Source: Allocoleopsis franciscana PCC 7113
Lineage (GTDB): Bacteria; Cyanobacteriota; Cyanobacteriia; Cyanobacteriales; Coleofasciculaceae
Direction: 5' to 3'
Length of the DNA stretch: 64,000 bases
Assembly: GCF_000317515.1 (NCBI RefSeq)
Contig: NC_019738.1
Coordinates: 2,692,001-2,756,000 of the forward strand
The notes beneath the pieces are model-generated. The model was given only the letters and a program-made list of their open reading frames with translations. It was not told the origin of the DNA and searched no databases. The position numbers were made by a program, and so were the translations under genes. Positions 8,390 through 18,052 of the stretch are shown piece by piece. The first letter of the stretch is position 1. The number at the start of each line of letters is the position of its first letter.

Positions 8390-11300
8390 ATGAATAAAAC
8401 TTACTTTGCTCAAAGGTCTACCGCCGTTGGTGCAATGGGGATGTTCCTGGCGATCGCTGCGCTATGTTCCTCAGGACAGGCGCAGGTACTCCCTATCAGT
8501 AAAGAACCCGGTACAAACACTAACATTGACTTGGATGTCAGCAATTCCAACCAATTGAATATTACAGGTGGACAGCTATCAGGAGACAATCAAAATTTAT
8601 TCCACAGCTTCCAGCAATTTGGTCTTAACTCTGGACAAATTGCCAATTTTGTATCTAACCCCAATATCCATAATATCTTGGGGCGAGTCATGGGGGGAGA
8701 GAAGTCTGTTATTAACGGACTGATTCAGGTTACGGGTGGACAATCTAACCTGTATTTGATGAATCCTGCCGGAATAATTTTTGGTGCAAATGCCAGCTTA
8801 AATGTACCCGCGAGCTTCACTGCCACTACCGCTACAGGGATTGGTTTTGGCAATAATTGGTTCAATACCACTGGTGTTAATAATTATGCAGAATTAGTGG
8901 GTTTTCCCAGTCATTTTGCTTTCAATCTCAATCAACCCGGAACTATTATCAATTCTGGTAATTTGAACGTCAATTCAGGTGATTTAACTCTCATCGGTGG
9001 CACGGTTGTTAGTACAGGACAGATATCGACACCAGTCGGTCAAATTACACTAGCGGCGGTAGAGGGTGAAAGTTTGGTGCGGATTAGCCAACAAGGAATG
9101 CTGCTCAATTTAGAGGTTGAACCTCTAACAGATACTCAATCAGGAAATTGGACTTTACCCGTGAACTCTCTGGCGGAATTACTGACGGGTGACGGAGGAG
9201 AAAATGCCACAGGAATCGCGGTGAACAACAATGGACAAGTAGAACTGACAGGTTCTGGGTTTCGGGTAGAAAACGGCGATGTGGTGGCTAAGAAACTGAC
9301 AGCCGAAACGTTAAAACTGGAGGCTAACCAAAACCTGACTTTAGTAGAAAGCCAACTGCAATCAACGGGTGATATGCAGTTGTTGGCGCAAGATACAGTG
9401 CAGGTGCGCGATAGTGCAGAGCAACCTTTTATTGCTGAAGTTGGAGGCAACCTTTTAATTGAAGGCGACAACAATATTGATATTTACGCCCTCAACCATC
9501 CACAAACTCACATTTACAGCGGAAATGATTTCACTTTAGTCAGTAATGGTGACATTTCTACTGATGCTCACTTTGCCAGTAACGGTCAATTTTCCATTCT
9601 CAAGCCATCCGGGGAACCAGGTAATTTCACAAGTATCGACGATCCAATTATTAGCGTTAATGGCAATGTTACGTTTGGTGATTATACAGGCGCTGCTCTT
9701 AAAGTTGAGGCAACAGGCAGTATCAATGCAGGTAATATTACGATTAATAGCCCAGATACAACTCTCACTGCTTTTTGTGCAACTATCGGTAATACATGCT
9801 CTGCCGATGCTCAGCTTCTAGGCAGTAGTTTAGCGCTTATTTTGCGAGCAGGGGTTCCTCAATTGGAAGAGGCTACTTTTAACTATCCCAATACTGCATT
9901 TAGCAGTGTTCCTCCTGCTGCCACCGGAATTGGAGGTACAGTCTTCAACTCATCAGATAACTCTGCTTTACCCGCAACAATTACGATTACAGGCAATATC
10001 AATACGATCAATCCAGCCGGGGATGGAGGCCCTGTAATTTTATCAGCACCAGGAGATATTACGGTGACAGGAGACATTAATGCTTCTGCTGTAGCATCTC
10101 CGACAAGAATCCTGGGAGGAAATGGTGGCGCTGTAAATTTAGAGAGTGCCGCAGGTAATATTCAAGTTAGAAACATTGAGACTCAAGGCATCTTTATTTT
10201 TAATCCTGATGGAGATAGTGGAGGAAGCCGAGGGGCAGTTACACTCAGTGCGCCACAAGGAAGTATTACTGTCGGTGACAACAATGATTTGACAACCGGA
10301 ATTATCATCGGTGATGCGGTCAATTTAGCAAGTGAAGGCAACATTAAAGTTGGTGAAATTCGGAGTTCCGATTCTATAAATTTAACGGCTACAACAGGAG
10401 GGGTTCAAGTTGGCAATACAGATGACTACAACAATCCTAACCCTATTTTAGGAAGTGGTTTCACCTCACCTATACAAGTATCGGCTGGAGGTACTATTGA
10501 TTTAGTGGGTAGAATCGATGGAAACTCTGTAACCTTATCTTCTACAAGTGGCAATGTCATCGTTGGAACAATTGTCTCAGGGTTTGGCGGGATTGATATC
10601 ACAGCCGCTGATCTTTTTCAGGCTAGAGGTTCTTTCAAACAAGTTAGTCTAACTGGTGTCGTTAGACCTCAAAATAGTCCGGAATTAAGTGCTTTCTTAG
10701 AGGAAAAAGGAATCCCATTTGACCCTGAAGAATCGGTTTCTGTCTTGTCGGGTTTAGATGAAGAAATAGCGATTCCGATTAGTATTTTGGCTAAACCCAG
10801 TAGTGAGGTTCCTGATGGTTCTCTGAATGCTCCTATTACGATTCGATATGGAGGTGCAACTCGAACACTGGTCGATCAGACTTTTCCTGTCGAACGTCCT
10901 GCCCCTGAGTTACCTCAAACCTTTAGTCGTATCTTGATTCAAGGTGGAAATGCGGGGTTTTATTCAGGTCCGAATGTTACCGGAACCCTTCTGCCTAGCA
11001 CTGACGATAAATTTATAACAGTGGATTTTAATAACGATACTTTTGTGCCTGTTAACTCCGATACATTTACACTGAATCCCACCCTGGGTGATTCTCGTTC
11101 TTCCTACCTTATTATAAATGAAACTTACAGTGCAATCTTTCCTTCAACCTCATTTCCTGTGGATAGTAACGGTACTGTTGGAGCTATGATTGTAGGATTT
11201 GGCACGAATACGGGTTTTTACGGTTCGACTCAAAATCTAGCTTTTGACCCAATTCCAGTTACTGTAGATCCACCCAATCCAGTCGTTACCGATCCAACAA

Positions 11301-11779
11301 ACCCAACCAATCCGGTTGTAACCGACCCAATAAACCCAACTAATCCAGTTGTAACCGACCCAATAAACCCAACCAATCCGATTGTTTCGACTAATTCTTC
11401 AACATCTGATACGTCAAACAACACGACAAATCAAACCGATAGTTCTCCTACAGATTTGGAGACGAAGACGCAAACTTATAGCTCTAATACCTCTTCATCT
11501 GTAGATAGCTATACGGGTAATATTCTTGATGTGAGCTTAGAGAGTTTTGCGACTCCCTGTCATGGAAATGAGTTGAGGGTCAATAGCGAGGGCAAATTAG
11601 AGATCGTAGGCTCTTGCCTACCAAGGAGAGAGAATCAGGAGGATAAAAAGCTGTCGGGAGTAAATTTCTTTGAGGGAAATTTCATGAGCCTTTTATTCCC
11701 TGAAGTTCAACTGACGCCGCTGCAATTGTTGGAAAAGAATTATGAAAAATTGCCATCTATCAGCAGGAAGAGGTTTTAA
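8390..11779 (+). CDS. Secreted adhesin-like protein with TPS (filamentous haemagglutinin N-terminal) domain, copy 1
   Basis: This 1129-residue protein starts with a signal peptide (hydrophobic [13 protein letters not shown], cleavage near QAQ). Residues about 35-270 form a haemagglutination-activity/TPS domain with the family motifs SNPNI and [10 protein letters not shown] beta-helix-like repeat body follows (many [13 protein letters not shown] strands), then a Pro/Asn/Thr linker of NPVVTDP repeats, and a conserved C-terminal module (ILDVSLES...C...ELRV...GSC). In two-partner secretion the TPS domain is exported by an Omp85-type TpsB pore; no TpsB gene is in the window. The next gene is a tandem paralogue. 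The likely role is surface adhesion or an exoprotein, inferred from family. Confidence 0.88.
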   Translation: MNKTYFAQRSTAVGAMGMFLAIAALCSSGQAQVLPISKEPGTNTNIDLDVSNSNQLNITGGQLSGDNQNLFHSFQQFGLNSGQIANFVSNPNIHNILGRVMGGEKSVINGLIQVTGGQSNLYLMNPAGIIFGANASLNVPASFTATTATGIGFGNNWFNTTGVNNYAELVGFPSHFAFNLNQPGTIINSGNLNVNSGDLTLIGGTVVSTGQISTPVGQITLAAVEGESLVRISQQGMLLNLEVEPLTDTQSGNWTLPVNSLAELLTGDGGENATGIAVNNNGQVELTGSGFRVENGDVVAKKLTAETLKLEANQNLTLVESQLQSTGDMQLLAQDTVQVRDSAEQPFIAEVGGNLLIEGDNNIDIYALNHPQTHIYSGNDFTLVSNGDISTDAHFASNGQFSILKPSGEPGNFTSIDDPIISVNGNVTFGDYTGAALKVEATGSINAGNITINSPDTTLTAFCATIGNTCSADAQLLGSSLALILRAGVPQLEEATFNYPNTAFSSVPPAATGIGGTVFNSSDNSALPATITITGNINTINPAGDGGPVILSAPGDITVTGDINASAVASPTRILGGNGGAVNLESAAGNIQVRNIETQGIFIFNPDGDSGGSRGAVTLSAPQGSITVGDNNDLTTGIIIGDAVNLASEGNIKVGEIRSSDSINLTATTGGVQVGNTDDYNNPNPILGSGFTSPIQVSAGGTIDLVGRIDGNSVTLSSTSGNVIVGTIVSGFGGIDITAADLFQARGSFKQVSLTGVVRPQNSPELSAFLEEKGIPFDPEESVSVLSGLDEEIAIPISILAKPSSEVPDGSLNAPITIRYGGATRTLVDQTFPVERPAPELPQTFSRILIQGGNAGFYSGPNVTGTLLPSTDDKFITVDFNNDTFVPVNSDTFTLNPTLGDSRSSYLIINETYSAIFPSTSFPVDSNGTVGAMIVGFGTNTGFYGSTQNLAFDPIPVTVDPPNPVVTDPTNPTNPVVTDPINPTNPVVTDPINPTNPIVSTNSSTSDTSNNTTNQTDSSPTDLETKTQTYSSNTSSSVDSYTGNILDVSLESFATPCHGNELRVNSEGKLEIVGSCLPRRENQEDKKLSGVNFFEGNFMSLLFPEVQLTPLQLLEKNYEKLPSISRKRF
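11276..11386 (+). repeat. 33-bp tandem repeats encoding a NPVVTDP-type linker
   Basis: Three tandem 33-base units (11276-11308, 11309-11341, 11342-11374) plus a partial fourth encode the 11-residue unit [11 protein letters not shown]. They form a Pro-rich linker between the beta-helix body and the C-terminal module of the first adhesin-like protein. The paralogue has a degenerate counterpart near 14750-14815. Confidence 0.85.
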
Positions 11780-11877
11780 TTAGAAGTTTAGGTGATTACC
11801 GACATAAAAGGGGTTAAGGCAGTTTCTCTCGCCTTGAGCCGGGTTGCCAACATTCAAGCTATTTGAGCAAAACGACG

Positions 11878-14800
11878 ATGAAACGAGCAACAGTCGGTAT
11901 AAGTGGGTTTATTACAAAGTTTATAGGTGCGATCGCACCTTTGGGAGGTATGCTGAGTGCGATCGCAATTCCCTTGGCAATAGCTGCACTGTGTCCCCCT
12001 CTTCAAGCACAGGTGCAACCCATTACTCAAGAACCGGGCACGAATACGAACGTTAACCCCGATGCCAGCGACCCCAACCAATTTAATATCACGGGTGGGC
12101 AGCTATCCGGAGATAATCAAAATCTGTTCCACAGCTTCGGGCAATTTGGTCTTAACTCTGGGCAAATTGCCAACTTTTTATCTAACCCCAATATCCGCAA
12201 TATCTTAGGGCGAGTGATGGGGGGCGAAGCTTCAGTTATTAACGGACTCATTCAGGTTACGGGTGGACAATCTAACCTGTATTTGATGAATCCTGCTGGG
12301 ATTGTGTTTGGTTCAGGTGCAAGCTTGAATGTGCCTGCCTCGTTCACGGCTACCACCGCTACAAGTATCGGTTTTGGTAATAACTGGTTCAATGCCAGTG
12401 GTGTTAATAATTATGCTGCCCTCGACGGTACTCCTACTAGCTTTGCTTTCAATGTCAATCAGCCAGGAGCAATCATCAACTCTGGCAACTTGAGTGTAAA
12501 TGGGGGAGACTTAACACTGCTAGGTGGCACTGTTGTCAGTACTGGAAACGTTTCAGCACCAGGAAGACAAATTACAGTTGCGGCAGTAGAGGGTGGAAAG
12601 TTGGTGCGGATTAACCAACAGGGGATGCTGCTAAGTTTGGAGGTTGAACCTCTACCAACAACAAGTCCTCAACCAGGAAACTGGGCATTGCCAGTGCAGT
12701 CTCTACCAGAATTACTTACAGGTGACAGTGGAGGGAATGCGACGGGGTTGGCAGTGAACAGCAATGGAGAGGTAGAACTGACAGGTTCTGGGTTCCGGGT
12801 AGAGAATGGTGATGTGGTGGCAAAGAAGATGACAGCCGAAACCCTAAAGCTGGAGGCTAACCGCAATCTCACTTTAGTAGAGAGCCAGCTACAAACCACA
12901 GGGGACATGCAACTGCTGGCAAAAGACACCGTGCAAGTGCGCGATACTCAAGCACAACCTTTTGTAGCTGAGGCAGGGGGAAATCTGCGTGTTCAGGGCA
13001 GTAACAAGGTTGATATTTTTGCTATCAATAATCCGGCAAGTGGTTTTGTCTCTGGAAAAGATACTGTACTGCGCTCTGCTAATACAGTAGGGGGGGATGC
13101 ACACTACATCACAGGCGGCAGCTTCAAAGTTGAACAGTTAGATGGGAGTGCAGGAAATTTATCTAGTCCTAACGACCCAATTATTCTGGCACTGGGAGAT
13201 GTCACTCTAGGAGATTACACGGGAGCCTCGTTACATATCTTGGCGGGGGGTAGTGTGACGCTGGGCAATGTCACAATTAATGGTACAGACACAACGAACC
13301 CGACAAGTGATAATCGATATCCGAACTCGATTAATCCCAATAATCCTGACCCTTTCCTGGCAAGTCTCGCTAACATCACACGCTCAGATGGCAATCCATT
13401 AATTTATAACAAAATTCCCTATTCTACTGCCGATGGAGGGATTGAAAGACGTGATGGTACGCAGCTAGTAATCAATGGTAGTACTCAACCAACCTTGGAT
13501 GTCCGTGCTGGAATCGATTGGACAAAATTACCGGGATTTCCCGGAGACAAGATTATAGGAACTGTCCCACCTGATCCTAATTTTGTTCCACCTTACCCTA
13601 CTTTTTCAAACCCAAGTAGTGCCAACATCACAATCGGCAGTATTAATGTTGCTCAAAAGAATGGAGTCGTCCTTCTAACAAATCAATATAAGCCCAACAC
13701 CTCGCTATCCGGTGGAGCAATTCAAGTGAATGGGCAATCAACCTCAACTAACGCAAATGCAAGTATTTATTTGGAAGGCACATACCTAGATCCAGTTATC
13801 GGCCCAGTCGTTATTGACTCTAGGACGAGCATCACAGTTGGAGATATTATTGCTTCGCCCACTTCTGTAGACTTGTCTTCTGTTAATGATATCAAAGCAG
13901 GAAATATCTTCGCTTCACTTCTTACTCGTAATCAAGATGCTCTTAACGCTTCTGTCGTTTTGAATTCTACGGCAGGCAATATTGTAGTTAAACGTATTGA
14001 TGCTGGTGCAAATGGTGTTGACGTTAGAGCCTTCGGTCTTTTTCAAGCTACAGACTCTTTCTTAAACTATGTTCCCGGCGTCTATTTATTACCTCTTCCA
14101 GGTACTAGGTTACGTCAATTCCTTGATGCCAAAGGTATTCCAGTTACGCTTGTCGATCCTCAAGACCCGAATCAGGGAATAGAGCAAATCAACATACAGT
14201 CATCCGAAGATATTCCGACTAGCATTATGACCCGACCCAACCTACCTAATAACAGACCTCCTGGTTCACTCAATGCACCCGTCATAATTCGGTATGGAGA
14301 CGCATCTAGAACTCTTGTAAATGAGACAATGCCTGTTTTTTCAGGTATTTATCAAACTCCTCCTTCAAGCCCCCCTAATGAGACTCGTATCCTTATTCAA
14401 GGTGGAAATGCTGGTTTTTATGGAGGGCCAAGAGTTGATAGAGTCATCCCTGGCAATGATAACTATATCACCACAAATAGTAATGGTCAGTATGTCGTTG
14501 TCCAGCCCAATTCTCCTTTTCCATCTTCCCTGGTGAGAAATGAACGTTACCAAGCACTTGGATTTCCATCGAACGCCTTTCCTGCCGACGCTAGCGGCCT
14601 GGTTGGCGCAATTGTCGTAGCATCTGGACTAGATAGCGGCTTTTACGGATCGACTCAGAATCTAGCTTTTGACCCAGTTCCAGTTACTCAGAATCCCACT
14701 ACTCCAATGGCTCCAACCAAGCCGGTTAATGTAACCAAACCAGTAACTGACCCGATAACTCCAACCAATCCAGTTATTGTTACCGATCCAGCCCCCCCAA

Positions 14801-15204
14801 CTAATCCGGTGATTGCAACCAATTCTTCTACCCCTGATACATCAAACACTACGACAACTCAAACGGATACCCCCCCGACGGAATTAGACAAGAAGACGCA
14901 ATCTGATACCTCTACTACCTCTTCATCTGTAGTTGCCTATACGGCTAATATTCTTGATGTGAGCTTAGAAGAGGGTGCTACTTCCTGTCATGCAAGTGAG
15001 TTGAGGGTGAGAAGCGATGGAAAAATAGAACTGCTTGGATCTTGTCAGATTAGAGAAGATGAGAAGCCGAAAAAGCTGTCTGAAGTTAACTTGTTTGACG
15101 AAGGTTTCATGAACATTTTGTTTCCTGAGTTGCAACTGACGCCACTGCAATCTCTGGAAAACAACCCTGAAAAACTACCAACTATTCGTAGTCAAAAGTT
15201 CTGA
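11878..15204 (+). CDS. Secreted adhesin-like protein with TPS domain, copy 2
   Basis: Tandem paralogue of the preceding gene. I chose the ATG at 11878 (MKRATVGIS); an in-frame TTG at 11863 would add five residues. The signal peptide is long (hydrophobic LSAIAIPLAIAALC, cleavage near LQAQ). The TPS domain again has SNPNI and MNPAGIVFG. DNA identity with copy 1 is high over this domain, including a 46-base identical stretch (8724-8769 and 12251-12296), and then falls in the beta-helix body. The C-terminal module with two spaced cysteines and the final TPLQ.LE motif is again conserved. A gap of about 100 bases separates the two genes, so co-transcription is likely. No TpsB transporter is adjacent. 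Confidence 0.87.
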   Translation: MKRATVGISGFITKFIGAIAPLGGMLSAIAIPLAIAALCPPLQAQVQPITQEPGTNTNVNPDASDPNQFNITGGQLSGDNQNLFHSFGQFGLNSGQIANFLSNPNIRNILGRVMGGEASVINGLIQVTGGQSNLYLMNPAGIVFGSGASLNVPASFTATTATSIGFGNNWFNASGVNNYAALDGTPTSFAFNVNQPGAIINSGNLSVNGGDLTLLGGTVVSTGNVSAPGRQITVAAVEGGKLVRINQQGMLLSLEVEPLPTTSPQPGNWALPVQSLPELLTGDSGGNATGLAVNSNGEVELTGSGFRVENGDVVAKKMTAETLKLEANRNLTLVESQLQTTGDMQLLAKDTVQVRDTQAQPFVAEAGGNLRVQGSNKVDIFAINNPASGFVSGKDTVLRSANTVGGDAHYITGGSFKVEQLDGSAGNLSSPNDPIILALGDVTLGDYTGASLHILAGGSVTLGNVTINGTDTTNPTSDNRYPNSINPNNPDPFLASLANITRSDGNPLIYNKIPYSTADGGIERRDGTQLVINGSTQPTLDVRAGIDWTKLPGFPGDKIIGTVPPDPNFVPPYPTFSNPSSANITIGSINVAQKNGVVLLTNQYKPNTSLSGGAIQVNGQSTSTNANASIYLEGTYLDPVIGPVVIDSRTSITVGDIIASPTSVDLSSVNDIKAGNIFASLLTRNQDALNASVVLNSTAGNIVVKRIDAGANGVDVRAFGLFQATDSFLNYVPGVYLLPLPGTRLRQFLDAKGIPVTLVDPQDPNQGIEQINIQSSEDIPTSIMTRPNLPNNRPPGSLNAPVIIRYGDASRTLVNETMPVFSGIYQTPPSSPPNETRILIQGGNAGFYGGPRVDRVIPGNDNYITTNSNGQYVVVQPNSPFPSSLVRNERYQALGFPSNAFPADASGLVGAIVVASGLDSGFYGSTQNLAFDPVPVTQNPTTPMAPTKPVNVTKPVTDPITPTNPVIVTDPAPPTNPVIATNSSTPDTSNTTTTQTDTPPTELDKKTQSDTSTTSSSVVAYTANILDVSLEEGATSCHASELRVRSDGKIELLGSCQIREDEKPKKLSEVNLFDEGFMNILFPELQLTPLQSLENNPEKLPTIRSQKF

Positions 15205-15289
15205 TTATATAGGGAGTACTAATAATCTCTTAGAACGTACATTTTTAGGGGTTGAAAATTGATTGATTTCCTCAGATCTTGCACCAAGC

Positions 15290-15510
15290 ATTTTGACCCC
15301 TCCCCAACCCTCTCCTCACTAAAGCTCCGGTTATTAAGGGGAGGGAGCTAAATTTCCCCCCTCATTTCAAACGTCCCCACTTACGAAGGAGGAATTAGGG
15401 GGGTAGTGCAAGAGGTGAGTTTACCGAATGAATTCCCCTCATACCAATTGGGTATAAGAGTGACACGTTTCACCCCCCCTGCCCCCCTTATGAAGGGGGG
15501 AGCAAGAGAG
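15290..15510. repeat. Cluster of C-run/G-run palindromic repeats
   Basis: Between the adhesin and CHAT genes lie two or more copies of a cyanobacterial short repeat in which a C-rich arm is followed by a G-rich arm. The clearest is CCCCCCTTATGAAGGGGGG at 15482-15500; a looser one spans about 15300-15402. They could fold as hairpins and may separate the two transcripts. The same type of repeat occurs inside the peptidase gene near 53289. Confidence 0.7.
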
Positions 15511-15594
15511 AATATGTGCCAAACTCAAACCCAATTAGTATCACCTGATGATGAATTACCTGAAGCTTTCTCACCATCTACTCTATTGACAGCT

Positions 15595-18018
15595 ATGCAA
15601 CCTCAAAAAATTGCTCTAACAGTACTCATTACTCTCCTTGCCACTATTTCGCCATCCTTAATGGGTTTATTCCTATCATCATTTCCCACAGCACGAACCT
15701 TGGCACTATCCCAAGATAGTGGCAAGACATCAGCCGACCAACTCATCCAGCAAGGCATTACCCAATATCAGCAAGGTAAACTGGACACAGCAATTCAATC
15801 TTGGCAACAGGCGCTGAAAATTTACCAGCAACTCAAAGAACGTCAAGGTGAAGCAACAGCACTCGGAAACTTGGGTGCAGCCTACCTAGCAACGGGAAAC
15901 TACAAACAAGCGATCGCATCCTTGCAACCCTTGATACCCATTACCCAAGCCTTAGGCGATCGCAACGGTGAAGCGCGAGCTCTAGGCAATCTGGGCATTG
16001 CTTACAAAGGTTTGGGTGACTACGAAAAAGCGATCGCTTCCCATCAGCAAGCCTTGACGCTAATGCAACAGCTTAAAAACCGCCAAGGTGAGGGACAAAT
16101 TCTCGGAAATTTAGGCAATGCTTATGAAGGCTTAGGCAATTATGACAAAGCCATTGCATCCTATCAACAGAGTTTAACCATTGCCCAGGAAGTCAAAGAC
16201 CGTGTTGGAGAAGGGGCAGCTTTCGGAAATCTAGGGGCAATTTACGCCAACCAAGGCAAGTACGACGAAGCGATTAAAACATATCAGAAAAGTTTAGCGA
16301 TCGCACAAGCTGTTGACGACAAGGCAGGACAAGCGAATACTCTCAACAATCTAGGAATTGCTTCCCAAGTCAAGGGTGACACCGCGAAAGCCATTGATTA
16401 CTACAATCAGAGTTTGACTCTGGCACGGGCAATCGGCGATCGCCAACTCGAAGCCAGGACATTGGGAGGTTTAGGGCTAACCTATGAAGACCAACGCGAC
16501 TTCCCCAAAGCGATCGCACATCAACAGCAGACTTTGAAAATCGCCCAAACAATAGGCGATCGCCAACTCGAAGCCATGGCGTTTAATAACTTGGGTCATG
16601 CCCTGTTTAGCGCCAACAATCTCCCAGAAGCCGAAAAACAACTCAGACAAGCCTTAACCGCCTTTGAATCCCTCCGACCGGGCTTGACGGATGCGGATAA
16701 CGTGTCCATTTTTGACACCCAAGTATTCTCCTACAACCTACTCAAACAAATCCTGATCGCGGCGAAAAAACCCGAAGCGGCTTTAGAAATTTCCGAGAGA
16801 GGGAGGGCGCGTGCTTTTGTCGAATTACTCGGTCAACGGTTATCTCCGCAAGCTGCCCAAAACTATAAAACCAAGGCACAACCCCCTACTATCCAACAAA
16901 TTCAACAAATAGCTAAAACTCAAAAAGCCACACTGGTTGAGTATGCCATCATCCCCGATGATGATTTCAAATTTCAAGGTAAACTTCGAGGACCTTCTGC
17001 AAAACTCTTCATCTGGGTTGTCCAACCGACCGGCCAAGTCGCCTTTCGTGAAGTTGACCTGAAAAACCTTCAGCCAGTGCCAGGTCAGGCAAGCGACAAA
17101 GAGGCAACTTCCTTAGAAGACCTGATTCGCGCCAGCCGGAATTTAGCAGGCCCTTACGCCCAACGTAGCGAATCGGTGAGAAAGCAACTTTATCAACTTC
17201 TCATTCAACCGATTGCCGAATTTTTACCCAAAGACCCCACCGAACGTGTGGTTTTCATCCCCCACGAAACTCTATTTTTATTGCCTTTTCCAGCACTCCA
17301 AGATGCCTCCGGTCAATATCTGATTGAAAAACATACCATCTTGACTGCACCAGCCATTCAAGTTCTGGAACTAACCCACCAACAACGAAAAAACCAAGCG
17401 TCACAAAATACGGAACAACTGCAAGGAGAGAATGCCCTAATCGTGGGCAATCCTAAAATGCCTGCCGAACTCGAACCGTTACCTGCTGCTGAAAAGGAAG
17501 CTATAGAAATTGCTCAGCTTTTGAATACCCAAGCCATCACGGGTGAACAAGCAACCAAAGTAAGTATCGTCAAGCAAATGACGCAAGCGCGACTGATGCA
17601 TTTCGCGACTCACGGTCTACTGGATGATATCAAGAAACTGGGCGTACCCGGTGCGCTCGCCCTTGCTCCTTCCCAAGGTGATGAAGGATTCCTTACTGCG
17701 GGAGAAATCCTCAATTTAAAACTTAATGCAGACTTAGTTGTTCTAAGTGCTTGCAACACGGGTCGAGGAAAAATCACAGGTGATGGTGTGATCGGGCTAT
17801 CTCGTTCTCTGATTAGTGCTGGGACTCCAAGTGTGATTGTTTCCCTTTGGTCGGTTCCTGATGCACCAACGGCGCTATTGATGACCGAATTTTATCGCAA
17901 TCTCAAGCAAAATCCTGACAAAGCCCAAGCGTTGCGTCAAGCGATGCTGACAACAATGAAACAACAACCAAATCCCTATAATTGGGCGGCTTTTACATTA
18001 GTGGGTGAGGCCGATTGA
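15595..18018 (+). CDS. TPR-CHAT protein (caspase-like peptidase domain) with signal peptide
   Basis: From ATG 15595 the product has 807 residues. An in-frame GTG at 15406 exists but the added 63 residues are encoded by repeat DNA, and the signal-like sequence begins at MQPQKIALTVLITLLATI. About eight TPR units follow (GDYEKAIASHQQALTL type), then a C-terminal CHAT domain. The expected His/Cys pair is present: FATHG (His at about 673) and LSACNTG (Cys at about 720). CHAT domains are caspase/separase-like cysteine peptidases, some of which act after TPR-mediated recognition. The signal peptide suggests action outside the cytoplasm, and the adjacent adhesins are possible substrates; both points are inference. 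Confidence 0.88.
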   Translation: MQPQKIALTVLITLLATISPSLMGLFLSSFPTARTLALSQDSGKTSADQLIQQGITQYQQGKLDTAIQSWQQALKIYQQLKERQGEATALGNLGAAYLATGNYKQAIASLQPLIPITQALGDRNGEARALGNLGIAYKGLGDYEKAIASHQQALTLMQQLKNRQGEGQILGNLGNAYEGLGNYDKAIASYQQSLTIAQEVKDRVGEGAAFGNLGAIYANQGKYDEAIKTYQKSLAIAQAVDDKAGQANTLNNLGIASQVKGDTAKAIDYYNQSLTLARAIGDRQLEARTLGGLGLTYEDQRDFPKAIAHQQQTLKIAQTIGDRQLEAMAFNNLGHALFSANNLPEAEKQLRQALTAFESLRPGLTDADNVSIFDTQVFSYNLLKQILIAAKKPEAALEISERGRARAFVELLGQRLSPQAAQNYKTKAQPPTIQQIQQIAKTQKATLVEYAIIPDDDFKFQGKLRGPSAKLFIWVVQPTGQVAFREVDLKNLQPVPGQASDKEATSLEDLIRASRNLAGPYAQRSESVRKQLYQLLIQPIAEFLPKDPTERVVFIPHETLFLLPFPALQDASGQYLIEKHTILTAPAIQVLELTHQQRKNQASQNTEQLQGENALIVGNPKMPAELEPLPAAEKEAIEIAQLLNTQAITGEQATKVSIVKQMTQARLMHFATHGLLDDIKKLGVPGALALAPSQGDEGFLTAGEILNLKLNADLVVLSACNTGRGKITGDGVIGLSRSLISAGTPSVIVSLWSVPDAPTALLMTEFYRNLKQNPDKAQALRQAMLTTMKQQPNPYNWAAFTLVGEAD

Positions 18019-18052
18019 GTGGCAGATAGTGATAGTAATCAGGAACATTGAT

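Noticed and set aside
9136-9474. Open frames on the minus strand inside the adhesin-like genes (also 12669-12929)
   Set aside because: Both copies have the same shadow because the genes are paralogous; Ser/Pro-rich composition without any motif.
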